Part shown: positions 33,963 to 42,996 of the stretch, piece after piece | Layout of the letters: each line of letters opens with the position of its first letter | Numbering within the stretch: position 1 is the stretch's first letter | From: Pyropia yezoensis | Taxonomy: Eukaryota; Rhodophyta; Bangiophyceae; Bangiales; Bangiaceae | Length of the DNA stretch: 64,000 nt | Direction: 5' to 3' | NCBI GenBank assembly: GCA_009829735.1 | Contig: CM020620.1 | Coordinates: 27,188,951 to 27,252,950 of the forward strand | Notes under the pieces: generated by a model | Database searches by the model: none | Told to the model about the DNA's origin: nothing | The model's input: only the letters and a program-made list of their open reading frames with translations | Position numbers and translations under genes: made by a program

Positions 33963-36900
33963 ATGGGGGCCGCCCCAGATGCGCTTCCCCTCCACCCGCG
34001 CCGTCCCCTTGTGCCAGCGAGTGGGCGTCCGCCCCTCAGCGCCTCCTTCACCCGCTCCCAGGGGGTGCTCGTCGGTGATCTGAGGACCGTGCCCGCTGCG
34101 GAGCACCTGGCACCCTCTGCCGCGGGGGGTGGGGGGGTGGGGACGGTCGGAGCTGCCGCAGCAGGTGGCCGTTTTCTTTCGGCCGCCCAGACGGTGGAGG
34201 CAATGCTGCAATCGCGACCTGTCGCAGCGACCCGCGGTGGTCAACCCCCTCCCGTGCACCCGAACCCCGTAGATGGGAATATGGGTGGTGGCGGTGGCGG
34301 CGGTGGGGCCGGCGGCGGGGACAGCGGTGGTGGGGGCGGTGCCGTCCCCTCCCCGCTGCCCGCCTGGGTCATCATCCGCCGCAGTGCCCGCGCTGGTGCT
34401 CCAGAGGCCCGCATCAAGGTGCGGCCGTTGCGGATGCTGGCCAACGGGGACGTCGTGGTCCGGCGTAAGGCAGCCGACGGCGGGTATGAAGAGCAGCTTG
34501 TCCGTCGCCACCGGGTAGTTTACGTGGGCCCCGTGGAAGATGGGGGTGTCAAAGCTCCGGTACACCCTTCGCCGCCGTCGCCGCCGCCGCCGCCGCCGCC
34601 ACCGCGGCCCCCCGCATCGCATCCACTATCAGCCGGACCGGCCACGGGCCGAAACGACGTCACGAGGCCAGCGTCGCCCGGCGGGCGCCACGCCGCCCCT
34701 CCCCCGGTGACCGCGGCGGTTCCTTTTTATCGCACCGGTGGCGGTGGTGGCTTGGCAGCCCTGGACGATGCACGTGAACCGGCTGGTGCGGTGTTGGCGC
34801 CTGTCATGAGCATGGCATCGCTGGACCGGCGCGACTCGGAGTCCGCGTCGGCGGCAACGAGCCACACATCTGCATCGACGGCGGCGGTCATGCGGGCGGT
34901 AAGGGAGGGGGCTGCAGCTAGGACGCGCGCGGCCGAGGCGGCTGCTGCGGCCGACTGGCGTCGGCGGCAGGCGGCGGCCGCGGCCGCGGCAGCAGCTAAA
35001 GTTGGGCACGGGGACGGGCGAGTCGAATTGACCCCGCCGGTCGGTCAAGACGTTGCGAGAAAGGGCGCCGGACATGGCGTTGGGGAGGGGGGGGGAGTCA
35101 GCTTACTGCCCCTCTCACGAGCTGCTGCCCCTGACCTACCTCGAAGGATGGGCGCACGGCCGACGACGGGGCGGGTGGCAGGTGCAGTCGGGGGCGGTGG
35201 CGTTGTCCGCACGGCGGGGACGAACGAGCCTGAGTCGGGCCCACCTCCCCTGCAGCGCACTGATGCGTCGGCTTCGCTGCTGGCCTCGCTGCCGCCGCCG
35301 CCGGGCGTGGCACCCACGGAGAAACGTCAAGCATCCGTGTCCGCTGAGAACAAAGGGCGTGCCGGCGGTCGTCCGTCGTGGGTAGACCTACCGCCCACCC
35401 TGACGCAGGCGCTACCACCCACCTTGTTCCGCGAAGAGGAGGTCGGACTGCCCGATGGTCGCGGCGGCGGAGGGCCACGCCGTTCCCTCCCTGACGGTGT
35501 TGACGCCCACCAGCACCGGGAAGGGCCAGCCCGTGTGCAAGAACTCGATGTTAGCGGCGGTGGGCGGGCATCTCCTCGACCGCGGCCACGCATGCCGGGT
35601 GCTGGCGAAGGGGACGTCGGCCCGAAGGGCGGCAGTCTGACACTCACAGATGCTGTGCTGCAAGCGCCTTCTATGACCAACCACGATGACCCAGCCTCCG
35701 ACCGCACGTCCTCGTGGGTGGCCATGCAGGCAGCCGCGGCAGCGTCAGCAGCTAAGGCAGCTTCCTTGGAACGTACGAAGGAGCCTGCCCCGCAGTCTGG
35801 CGGTAGTAACATGACACCGTTTTTACGGGTCGTTCCGCGTGCTCCCCCTGGCGGTGAAGCCCCGTCTGCAACCGCATCGCCGTCGCTTGAGCGTTCAACT
35901 CCGCAGGGAATGTCACCACGGCGCAGCGGTGACAGCTCGGCTGCCGGTGGCGACGATAGCCGACAAGCCAAGGTTCCTTCATCGGACCGCAGCCGCCGTC
36001 GGCATGCACCACTTCCCCGCGACGCGAGTAGTGGCAGCCGTGACGTTGACGAGCTACCCCGTCCACATCCACCTCGGCCATCGTCACCGTTGTTGGAAGA
36101 TGCGCCACCCCTGGCGGCCACGCACGTGTCTATCGCGGATGCGAGCCCGTCCATGCCCACCCGCCACGCATCGCGCTACCGCGATGGCGCTGATGGCAAA
36201 GGCGGGACGGCTAGGGGAAGCAGCAGCCGTCACCGACATGGCCATCGGCGGCCGCTTGAAAGCGATGGAAAGGGCGGTGGCAGGTCAAGCGATGGCAGGA
36301 CCAGCGACGGTAGGGCAAGCGACGGCAGGACAAGTGACGGCGTTTCTCCGTCCAGACGAGGCCACGTGAGCGCATCACGAAGCGGAGCAGGTTTCGGCAG
36401 TGGTGTTCGCGGTAGTGGTGATGGCGAGGCCAACAGCAGCCGCGCACACGCCCTGCCGCGTGCGTCTACTGCCCCACCCAGCCGCCCGTCCGTAACGACG
36501 TCCCCACCCTCGGGGCCCTTGGCCGTAGCAGCCCCTCCGCCTGCTCTCTTAGTCGGGAGTTCTAGCGCGCAGGAGGCGGCCTCCCCCCAGCGAGGTACGG
36601 CCGCAGAGGCATCATCATCCCCTGCCAAGCGGGACGCAGCAGAAGCGTCATCATCGTCGTCACCCGTGACGCAGCCTCGACCCCTTGGGGGCCCTTGGCC
36701 GGGCGCACACCCTCCGTCCAGCCGCATCCACCCACCCCAGAAGGTATCGTTTGCCGCACCTGCAGACGCCCCTGAGCTTGCGCCCGGCGTCTTCATTGAG
36801 TCCCCACGTATGCCGCGGGTGGCCGTCCCCGCCGACACGGGTAGTCGCAGCAGCCGTGCCGTGTCAGCCGAGGCGCGCAAGGAACGCAACTCCGGTGGGC

Positions 36901-38246
36901 TTCGTGGCAGTGGCGATCTTCGCCGCAAGAGTGCCGAGCTGTGGCGCTCCGTATCTGGTCGCCTCCGATGGTTTGGAGGGGACGAGGCAGGGCGTGGGGG
37001 CTCGGGCCGCGGCCGCGGTCGCGACGTCAGCGTCGACGTGACGGGTCTGGCCGACTTTCGGGAGGTTGGAGCTGAGCTGGACCGGCAACACGAGGAGAAG
37101 GCTACGGCGGCGAAGGGTTCAAGGCGAGCAGGGGCCACTAATGATGACGCGCGGCAGTCCGCGCGTCGGCGGCGGCACCACAGGGAGCGGACCTCGCGAA
37201 GGCCTGACATCGCGAGTGCGTCGGCTCAGTCGCCAGAGAGCGACGACCGGCGGTCGCGGCGGCGGGAGGCGCGGCGCAGCGGAGAACTCAGCAGTGCCAC
37301 GGCCGAAGCTTTCCGAGAGCCGTCGGGCAGTCAGGTGCCGCCTGCTACCACCTCTCGTCAGCATGCGCGAGCGACGCGTCGTCCGGGTGGCACGACGGAC
37401 GCCAGCCGATCCGGGGACGTCAGTGGGGAGGAGGGCAGCGGTGGCCGCCGCCTCGACGGCCTATTCGGCCGCCGCCGCCATAGCGGTGTGAACCGTGACG
37501 AAGGCGCGACATCGGCTACAGCCGGCGACGGGAAGGAAGATGGCGGAGGGGGGGGTGTGCCGCTTGGTCGGATGTTTGCGCGGCGCCGCCCCAGCGGCAC
37601 TCGCCGTGGCGACGGCGTCAGCGGAGACGAGGGCGCCACGTCGGGTACGGCCAGCGGTGGGGAGAGTGGTCCGCTGTCTGCTCGCCTCTTCAGTCGCCGC
37701 CGTCCCAGCGGCGTGGATGACTCTGGGACGGGCAGAGGCAGCAGAGCTGACGGGACCGCGGTGCCAAGGTCTGGCAGCACCTTCTTTCGTCACCGCCGCC
37801 ACCGCGGTAGCGGCGTCGACGGCGGGAATGAGGACGTTGGCGCCACGGGGGAATCGACTGCCGGCGCCGCGACCAGGGAGCGCCGCCGAGACCGTAAGGA
37901 GCGCGAGCGTGCGGCCGCCGATGCTGCCGCCCGCGAGCGCCGCCGGTCTGGCGAGGTGACGCCGCGAGCGTCCACAGAGGAGCGGCACCTCTTGTTGCCC
38001 GAAGGGTCTGCTAGACAGGCGGCGGCAGGGGCGCGCGTGCATGCGGGTTACACTGAAGAGGACGGCGCGGCCGCCCGGGCTGTTATGAACGATGACCGCC
38101 GCCACCGGTCTGGCGGCTGGGGCGGCCGCGCAGACCGGCGGGAGCGCAAGGCGCGGACGGCCGACGCGCCTGACGGACGGCGTCGGCGGCATGGGCGGCG
38201 GGACGGGGCAGAGGCCGGTCGGCAGAGTGGCATTTTTCGCGTTTGA
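33963..38246 (+). CDS. Large basic, low-complexity protein of unknown function with internal repeats
   Basis: 1427 residues from the first ATG in frame. I do not recognise a family. The only compact, fold-like segment is near residues 135-190 (AWVIIRRSARAGAPEARIKV, then RMLANGDVVVRRKAADGGYE, then VRRHRVVYVG). It has alternating beta-strand character and is reminiscent of small Tudor/SH3-like barrels; that likeness is only an impression. The rest is predicted disordered, rich in Arg, Ser, Gly, Ala and Asp. A five-residue repeat SDGRT/SDGRA is coded at about 36285-36342. Four degenerate repeats of about 35-38 residues, each starting with an [RL][ML]FxRRRxSG core, are coded at about 37460, 37570, 37684 and 37780. 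The C-terminus is RERR/KERER-rich and ends GRQSGIFRV. RRRxSG is a basophilic kinase-type site, so phospho-regulation is conceivable. The 4.3-kb stop-free frame with biased codon third positions supports a real gene. Confidence 0.75.
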   Translation: MGAAPDALPLHPRRPLVPASGRPPLSASFTRSQGVLVGDLRTVPAAEHLAPSAAGGGGVGTVGAAAAGGRFLSAAQTVEAMLQSRPVAATRGGQPPPVHPNPVDGNMGGGGGGGGAGGGDSGGGGGAVPSPLPAWVIIRRSARAGAPEARIKVRPLRMLANGDVVVRRKAADGGYEEQLVRRHRVVYVGPVEDGGVKAPVHPSPPSPPPPPPPPRPPASHPLSAGPATGRNDVTRPASPGGRHAAPPPVTAAVPFYRTGGGGGLAALDDAREPAGAVLAPVMSMASLDRRDSESASAATSHTSASTAAVMRAVREGAAARTRAAEAAAAADWRRRQAAAAAAAAAKVGHGDGRVELTPPVGQDVARKGAGHGVGEGGGVSLLPLSRAAAPDLPRRMGARPTTGRVAGAVGGGGVVRTAGTNEPESGPPPLQRTDASASLLASLPPPPGVAPTEKRQASVSAENKGRAGGRPSWVDLPPTLTQALPPTLFREEEVGLPDGRGGGGPRRSLPDGVDAHQHREGPARVQELDVSGGGRASPRPRPRMPGAGEGDVGPKGGSLTLTDAVLQAPSMTNHDDPASDRTSSWVAMQAAAAASAAKAASLERTKEPAPQSGGSNMTPFLRVVPRAPPGGEAPSATASPSLERSTPQGMSPRRSGDSSAAGGDDSRQAKVPSSDRSRRRHAPLPRDASSGSRDVDELPRPHPPRPSSPLLEDAPPLAATHVSIADASPSMPTRHASRYRDGADGKGGTARGSSSRHRHGHRRPLESDGKGGGRSSDGRTSDGRASDGRTSDGVSPSRRGHVSASRSGAGFGSGVRGSGDGEANSSRAHALPRASTAPPSRPSVTTSPPSGPLAVAAPPPALLVGSSSAQEAASPQRGTAAEASSSPAKRDAAEASSSSSPVTQPRPLGGPWPGAHPPSSRIHPPQKVSFAAPADAPELAPGVFIESPRMPRVAVPADTGSRSSRAVSAEARKERNSGGLRGSGDLRRKSAELWRSVSGRLRWFGGDEAGRGGSGRGRGRDVSVDVTGLADFREVGAELDRQHEEKATAAKGSRRAGATNDDARQSARRRRHHRERTSRRPDIASASAQSPESDDRRSRRREARRSGELSSATAEAFREPSGSQVPPATTSRQHARATRRPGGTTDASRSGDVSGEEGSGGRRLDGLFGRRRHSGVNRDEGATSATAGDGKEDGGGGGVPLGRMFARRRPSGTRRGDGVSGDEGATSGTASGGESGPLSARLFSRRRPSGVDDSGTGRGSRADGTAVPRSGSTFFRHRRHRGSGVDGGNEDVGATGESTAGAATRERRRDRKERERAAADAAARERRRSGEVTPRASTEERHLLLPEGSARQAAAGARVHAGYTEEDGAAARAVMNDDRRHRSGGWGGRADRRERKARTADAPDGRRRRHGRRDGAEAGRQSGIFRV
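36285..36342 (+). repeat. 15-bp tandem repeat encoding SDGRT/SDGRA
   Basis: Four copies of an AGCGACGGCAGGACA-type unit sit inside the low-complexity protein gene. They keep its reading frame. Confidence 0.8.
37459..37812 (+). repeat. Four degenerate ~110-bp coding repeats with RRRxSG core
   Basis: The units are GLFGRRRHSG, RMFARRRPSG, RLFSRRRPSG and TFFRHRRHRGSG. The first two or three are followed by a DEGATS-TA-G segment. They are spaced about 95-115 bp apart, in frame within the low-complexity protein gene. Confidence 0.75.
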
Positions 38247-38299
38247 GGAGTCAACCGGGGGATGTATGGTATGAGAAGAGAAGGGGAGAGGCAGGGCGA

Positions 38300-39740
38300 G
38301 GGGGGAGCGTGTGAGTGGGGATGTCGAGCTGCGAGTGAGTCTGAGATTTCTCCCTGGTCCACGGTCGCCAGCAAGACCCTCCCGCTTTCCGCGCACCCAC
38401 CGCGGTAGGCTTTATCGTTGAGCGCCTCGATGTCCCCCACCCCTTCCCCCAGCTCAGCTTGGCCATCTGCGAAGTGGTCGGGGGGGGAGGCGCACACCCC
38501 AATTTCGTGGCCTTGACCAGCGTCTTCTCTCTTCTGGTCTTCGCCTTCCCTCCGTGGATCCGCCCCCCCCCCACCCCCACGCAGTTGTTCTGCGCCAGCA
38601 GGGTCTGGTACCCGCCCACCTGCTCTGCCATCGCCATACGCAGGTCGGCCATGGCGGCTGCGTCGCCGCGGCACGCTGCATGCGCCGCCCGTTTCGCTGC
38701 CGACGGGTACCACAGGTGCCGGCCGGCCGGCCGCCCAACGCCGCCTCCCCAATGACCCCCGCGGGCGTCACCTCCCGCCGCACGGCGGCGGCGGTGGCGC
38801 GGGAGAGGGCCGCGTGCCCGCCCCCCCCCCCCGCAGTTGCCGCGTCGGCCCTGTGGGCGCCCCCCGCCGACCGGCGGGCGAGCACCAGGTACCACCAGGG
38901 GCAGCCAGCGGCGGTGCACGCGGCGGCGGCAATGCCAACGCCGGGCCGACAGCCGGCGCCCGTGGGGGTCCAAGGGGGGGGGGTGGGGGGGGGGGCGCGC
39001 CTGCCACGCATGTCGGGGGGGGGCGGGGGGGGTGGGGGCGGCCCGCCCGGGCGGCGGTCATGACGGCCCAGGAGAGGGGGATGGCGGCGCCAGGGCCCCG
39101 CGTGGGCGGCACCCACCGCCGCTCGCCACGCCACGCGGGCGGCGGTGGCCACGGCGGGGGCGAGTGGCGGCGGGCGTGTCCCCCAGCGCCCCGCGCTCCA
39201 GCGCCGCCACCACCCGCGCGCCGCAGTCGCCGCCGCCGCCCGGGTGGCGGCGCACGCGCCCTTGAGCCGGGCAACCTCCCCCTCCCCCTCTGTCACAAGG
39301 ACAATGACAACGTGGGTGGCGCCGGCGGCCACCAGCGCCACCACCTGATGGTGGCACTGGCGGTCATGTTAGTGGCAAAACCCCACCGCCGCGGCCGCCG
39401 CCGCGTCTTCCGCCGCACACCCTTCCAGGCACAGCCGCAGCGGCACCGTCCGCACCGTCCCCTGCAGGGCCCACTTGGCCACATGGGTGGTGGCCCTCCG
39501 CCCCCGCGTGACCGCATTGACGGCGGCGGCAACGTGCGGCCACATGAAGCGCACGCGAGCCGCTCGAATCGATGAGGAAGAGCAGGTGGGTAGGGGGGGG
39601 GGGGGGGGGCGCCCGCCCCTACCCCTGACGGGGCCGCCGCCTCCAAGACAGGCGAAGGGGAGGAGGAGGGCCGCCGCACGGCCGCCGGCAGGGTAGACGG
39701 GCAGGGGAGGGGGCGGGGTGTCGGCCGCCGCCATCATGGT
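38300..39740 (-). CDS. Uncertain minus-strand gene, spliced or frame-broken
   Basis: Several minus-strand pieces have protein-like composition. MAAADTPPPPLPVYPAGGRA from about 39735 leads into RVRFMWPHVAAAVNAVTRG and VPLRLCLEGCAAEDAAAAAA. Then comes ALVAAGATHVVIVLVTEGEG, then, after a very G/C-rich stretch, CPWWYLVLARRSAGG. LWYPSAAKRAAHAAC leads into MADLRMAMAEQVGGYQTLLA, followed by a GT-rich donor-like site (about 38578) and an acceptor-like CTTCGCAG (about 38470). A last piece reads GDIEALNDKAYRGG. They lie in different frames, so introns or homopolymer miscounts are needed. I do not recognise the family. The tail converges on the preceding plus-strand gene. This may be one gene or none. 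Confidence 0.35.
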
Positions 39741-41220
39741 GATGGGGCCGCTCGCGGAAAACGGGTGGGTGGGGAAGGAGTGGGGGGTGGGGGTGGGAAG
39801 GGCATGCAGCCAGCCCGCCAACCACACAGCACCTGCCGCAGCCGCCCACGGCGCTTCGCACCCCGCTTCCCCAGTCGGCGGCAGTGCCCCTTACTTGCCC
39901 TCGCCCTGAAGGAAGGGGCTCGGGGGGTGGGGGGGGGAGCGGGAGGAGGGGGAAAAACTGCCACATGGGGTGAGAGGGCGGGCAGGAGAGGGCAAGCGCC
40001 TATTGAGAGGGGTGGGGGGGGGGGGAGGGAGGGCTACCGGCAGAGCACATACAGGACCAGGCGTGTCAGACGGCCCCAAGAGCAGTAGCGAGGGGTGGGG
40101 GGGCTGGAGGGGACCGCGACCGAGACCGAGGCATGAGGAAGGGGGGATGAGTGTGTGGAGGCGACTCCAGGGGGGGTGACGAGGCCGGCATAGCCTGTCG
40201 GGCCGCTGCCACCGCTACCAGCGGGTGGTCTGCCGCGTTGACGCCACAGACCCAACATCAGCCGCCGTGGTCCACGCCCGCCTCGCCTCCCAACCGCTGC
40301 CGCCACCGGCACGGTTCCCTTTCCCCTCCCCCGCCAATTTTTTGCCACCGCCACCGCCGCCGTCGCGCGGCGGCGGCGGTGGCGGGGGCAAAAGTCGGCC
40401 GCCACCACCACCACCACCCCCACAACCATCGCCCGTCGCCGATGCCACCACCATCGTGCTGCCTCTCTCCCTAAAGGCCGTGCCGCTCCCGCCGCCGGCC
40501 GCCGGCAGCGGCAGCAGCAGCAGCAGCGGAAGCAGCGGCGGCAGCAGAAGCAGCGGCAGCCGCTGCAGCCCCTGATCCGTCGACGAGTCGTCCATCGGAG
40601 GTGGGCCCACCAGACCCGCCCCCTTCCCCGCCCATCTGCTCTGCCCCACGGTGCCGCGGCAGCCGGGATTATGACACGCACACCGGCACCGGCGACGAGG
40701 CCAGCTACCGGGCAGTGGGAGGGGAGGAAAGTGCCCATTCGGGGGGGGGGAGGGGAAGAGGATGGAGACGGGTCGCGGTGCGGCGGGCAGGAGAAAGTGT
40801 ACTCACGAGACGACGGCTGGCCTCCCACATCACGCACCGGCGGCGGCGCTGCGGACTGTGCAATGCAAACGCTGCGGCGGCGCGACGGCGGCGGCGGTGG
40901 CGGCAGCGGCAGAGGGGCGGTGCCTCCTCTACCCCCCCCAAAAAGAAAGACGGCCCACTATGTCCCACCAGCAGCCCGCCGCGCTCCACTGACACAGCCG
41001 TGGGCTCTTCCTTGCTCCTCCCCCCCGCCTGCACCCGCCCGCCCACCCGCAGCGCGCCATAATGGCGCGCGGGCCGCGGGTGGGCCTGGCACCATGAAAT
41101 GGGTGACTCGGGGCTATGAGAGAGCAGAGGGGTGGGTCGGACAACACCCTCAGGGGCCGCCGCGACTCCCCCACCCCCCCCCCACCCCCGGCCCCATCCC
41201 CTGCACTCTCCCCATCTCTC
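39741..41220. other. Mostly unassigned; weak minus-strand candidate frame
   Basis: A minus-strand frame from about 40595 begins MDDSSTDQGLQRLPLLLLPP with a long Leu/Pro run resembling a signal peptide, and ends near 40215 after Gly/Pro-rich sequence. There is no family support. The rest is poly-G/poly-C rich. Confidence 0.25.
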
Positions 41221-42564
41221 TCAACCCCCTCCCTTCTCTGCTCCGCCGCCCCCTTCCCCCTTCTCTGCTTCGCCGCCCCCCCCCCCCACCGACGCGGCGC
41301 TTGCGGGAATGTCCCGCATGGACACGGTGGCGGTGCCGCGCCCCTTGGGCACCGGCTGTGCCGTGTCAAACTTCCACCCCGTCAAGTACACCACCTCCAC
41401 CGTGACGGGGAGGTAGGGGGCCTCGCCCGGCCCAAGCGCCTCTGCCCCCCCTCCCCCCGCGCCCGCCCTGCCCACGCCAAAGCGCTCCCAGTAAATCTCT
41501 TCCGCGCGGGCGCGGACGCCGCGGCCCGCCCAGCGGCTGCCGCCCCCCCCCACAAGCGCCGCCCCCTCCCCCGCCCCCCACAGGTGGCGCACCAGCGTGG
41601 CGAGGTCTGGGTAGGGCACCGTCAGCAGCTCCACGTCGACGGTGGTGAGGCCAAAGCCGCCCCGCCCCAGCAGCGCCCCGCCGTCGCGGGCGGCGATAAA
41701 GGGCGACACGCGGGCGGCCGCCCCGGAGCGGGCCTCCAGCTCTGACAGCTGCAACGAGATGCGGAGCTCCTCGAGCGTCCGCCCGCCGGGCAACGCCGCG
41801 ATGAGCAGCCCGTCGGGGCGGAGGAGGTGGGCGAGGCGGGCGAGCACGCCCGGCAGGTCGTTGGTCCAATGGAGCGCCATGGACGACAGGACCGCATCAT
41901 AGGGGGGGCGCCTGCCATCACCGTCGGGGCCCGCCGCGGGGGGGGACAGCAGCGCGTCCGCATTGTCGGACGGGGTGCTGACGGAAAAGTCGGGGGTGAG
42001 GCGCAGGCGCGGTGCTGCCGCCGCCGCCGTCCCCCGCGCGCGGTCCACCACCGCTGGGTGCACATCGGCCATGGTCAGGTGCTCAATGCCACCCGGCACG
42101 GCGGCGCGCTCACCAGCGGGGGGATCCCCCCCCCCCTCCCCGACGCCGCCGCCGCCCCCCCCGCCGGCACCCCCCTCCTGGTCGAGCGCCCGCAGTACGT
42201 GGCCGCCGCCACACCCATAGTCTAGCACCCGTGGGAAGCGGCGGGCCATGTCGTGCAGCCGCTCCACCACCCGCGACGCCACCTCGTCGCGGAGGTAGTC
42301 ATAGGTGGCGGCGTCGGGGGCGGCGGCGGCGGCACCCTTTTGCGCCGCCTTGGCCGCCTCGTCAAAGATGAGAGGCGCCCGCGGGCGGGCGAGGGGAGGG
42401 GACGCGGAAGGGGAAGACGAAAGAGGTGGCCGGACCGTCACCCCGGCCGCCGACGGCGGCGCTGGGGCGGTCGATGCCCACATGCGCGAGGGGGGGGGGG
42501 TGGGATGCAGCCACCCCCGCGAAAGGAGCGCACGGCCGACGGCGCGGGGGGCGGCCCCGGCCAT
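41221..42564 (-). CDS. NDUFAF5: NDUFAF5-like methyltransferase-fold complex I assembly factor
   Basis: 447 residues from ATG 42564. The family hydroxylates an arginine of the complex I subunit NDUFS7 and is needed for early matrix-arm assembly in mitochondria. The first ~60 residues are basic and Ser/Pro/Ala-rich without acidic residues, starting MAGAAPRAVGRALLSRGWLH, as for mitochondrial import. LIFDEAAKAAQK is followed by YDYLRDEVASRVVERLHDMA, a signature of this family. The SAM-binding motif I is VLDYGCGGGHVLRAL (residues ~113-127). After a Gly-rich insertion come YDAVLSSMALHWTNDLPGVL, LLRPDGLLIAALPGGRTLEE, LRISLQLSELEARSG, SPFIAARDGGALLGRGGFG and, near the end, VVYLTGWKFDTAQPVPKGRG with ATVSM. 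This closely follows the NDUFAF5 order. It is divergently arranged with the LDAH-like gene 433 bp away. Confidence 0.92.
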   Translation of the reverse strand: MAGAAPRAVGRALLSRGWLHPTPPPSRMWASTAPAPPSAAGVTVRPPLSSSPSASPPLARPRAPLIFDEAAKAAQKGAAAAAPDAATYDYLRDEVASRVVERLHDMARRFPRVLDYGCGGGHVLRALDQEGGAGGGGGGGVGEGGGDPPAGERAAVPGGIEHLTMADVHPAVVDRARGTAAAAAPRLRLTPDFSVSTPSDNADALLSPPAAGPDGDGRRPPYDAVLSSMALHWTNDLPGVLARLAHLLRPDGLLIAALPGGRTLEELRISLQLSELEARSGAAARVSPFIAARDGGALLGRGGFGLTTVDVELLTVPYPDLATLVRHLWGAGEGAALVGGGGSRWAGRGVRARAEEIYWERFGVGRAGAGGGGAEALGPGEAPYLPVTVEVVYLTGWKFDTAQPVPKGRGTATVSMRDIPASAASVGGGGGEAEKGEGGGGAEKGGG

Positions 42565-42996
42565 GGCGCCGCACCGGCCGGTCGCGGGGGTCCAACTCCG
42601 ACAAGGGGGTAGGGCAAAGGGCGGTGGTAGGCAGCCGAACACGAACAATGAGAGCTGCGACGGCAAAGATGCCTCCATGACCTGCGTCGTGGCGTTCCAT
42701 TTCCGCGTAGTCGTGCCAAGCCCAAGGCAGCAAGTGGAGCTACACACGTGGCATCCTACCTAATGCCACGTTGGCCATCTCGAGAGCGCACGAGTGGGAT
42801 GCATGCGCCTCGTAGGCGCGAGACGCGGCCTCCCACGTCGGATTGCCTGGTTCCCACCAAGCGCCATCCACTCGACCGACAAGGACGACCTCGACTTCCA
42901 CCCGCCGCCGCCGCCATCCCGCCGTCCCCACCGCAAGGCCGCCACGCTTTTGGTTGTCCGCCTTTCAACCTCCTTGTCTTCCTCTCGCCGCTACCC
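42565..42996. promoter_or_regulatory. Shared divergent promoter region
   Basis: The only space between the starts of the minus-strand NDUFAF5 and plus-strand LDAH-like genes, so it should contain both promoters. It is less extreme in GC (42640-42790) than its surroundings. No TATA box seen. Confidence 0.4.
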
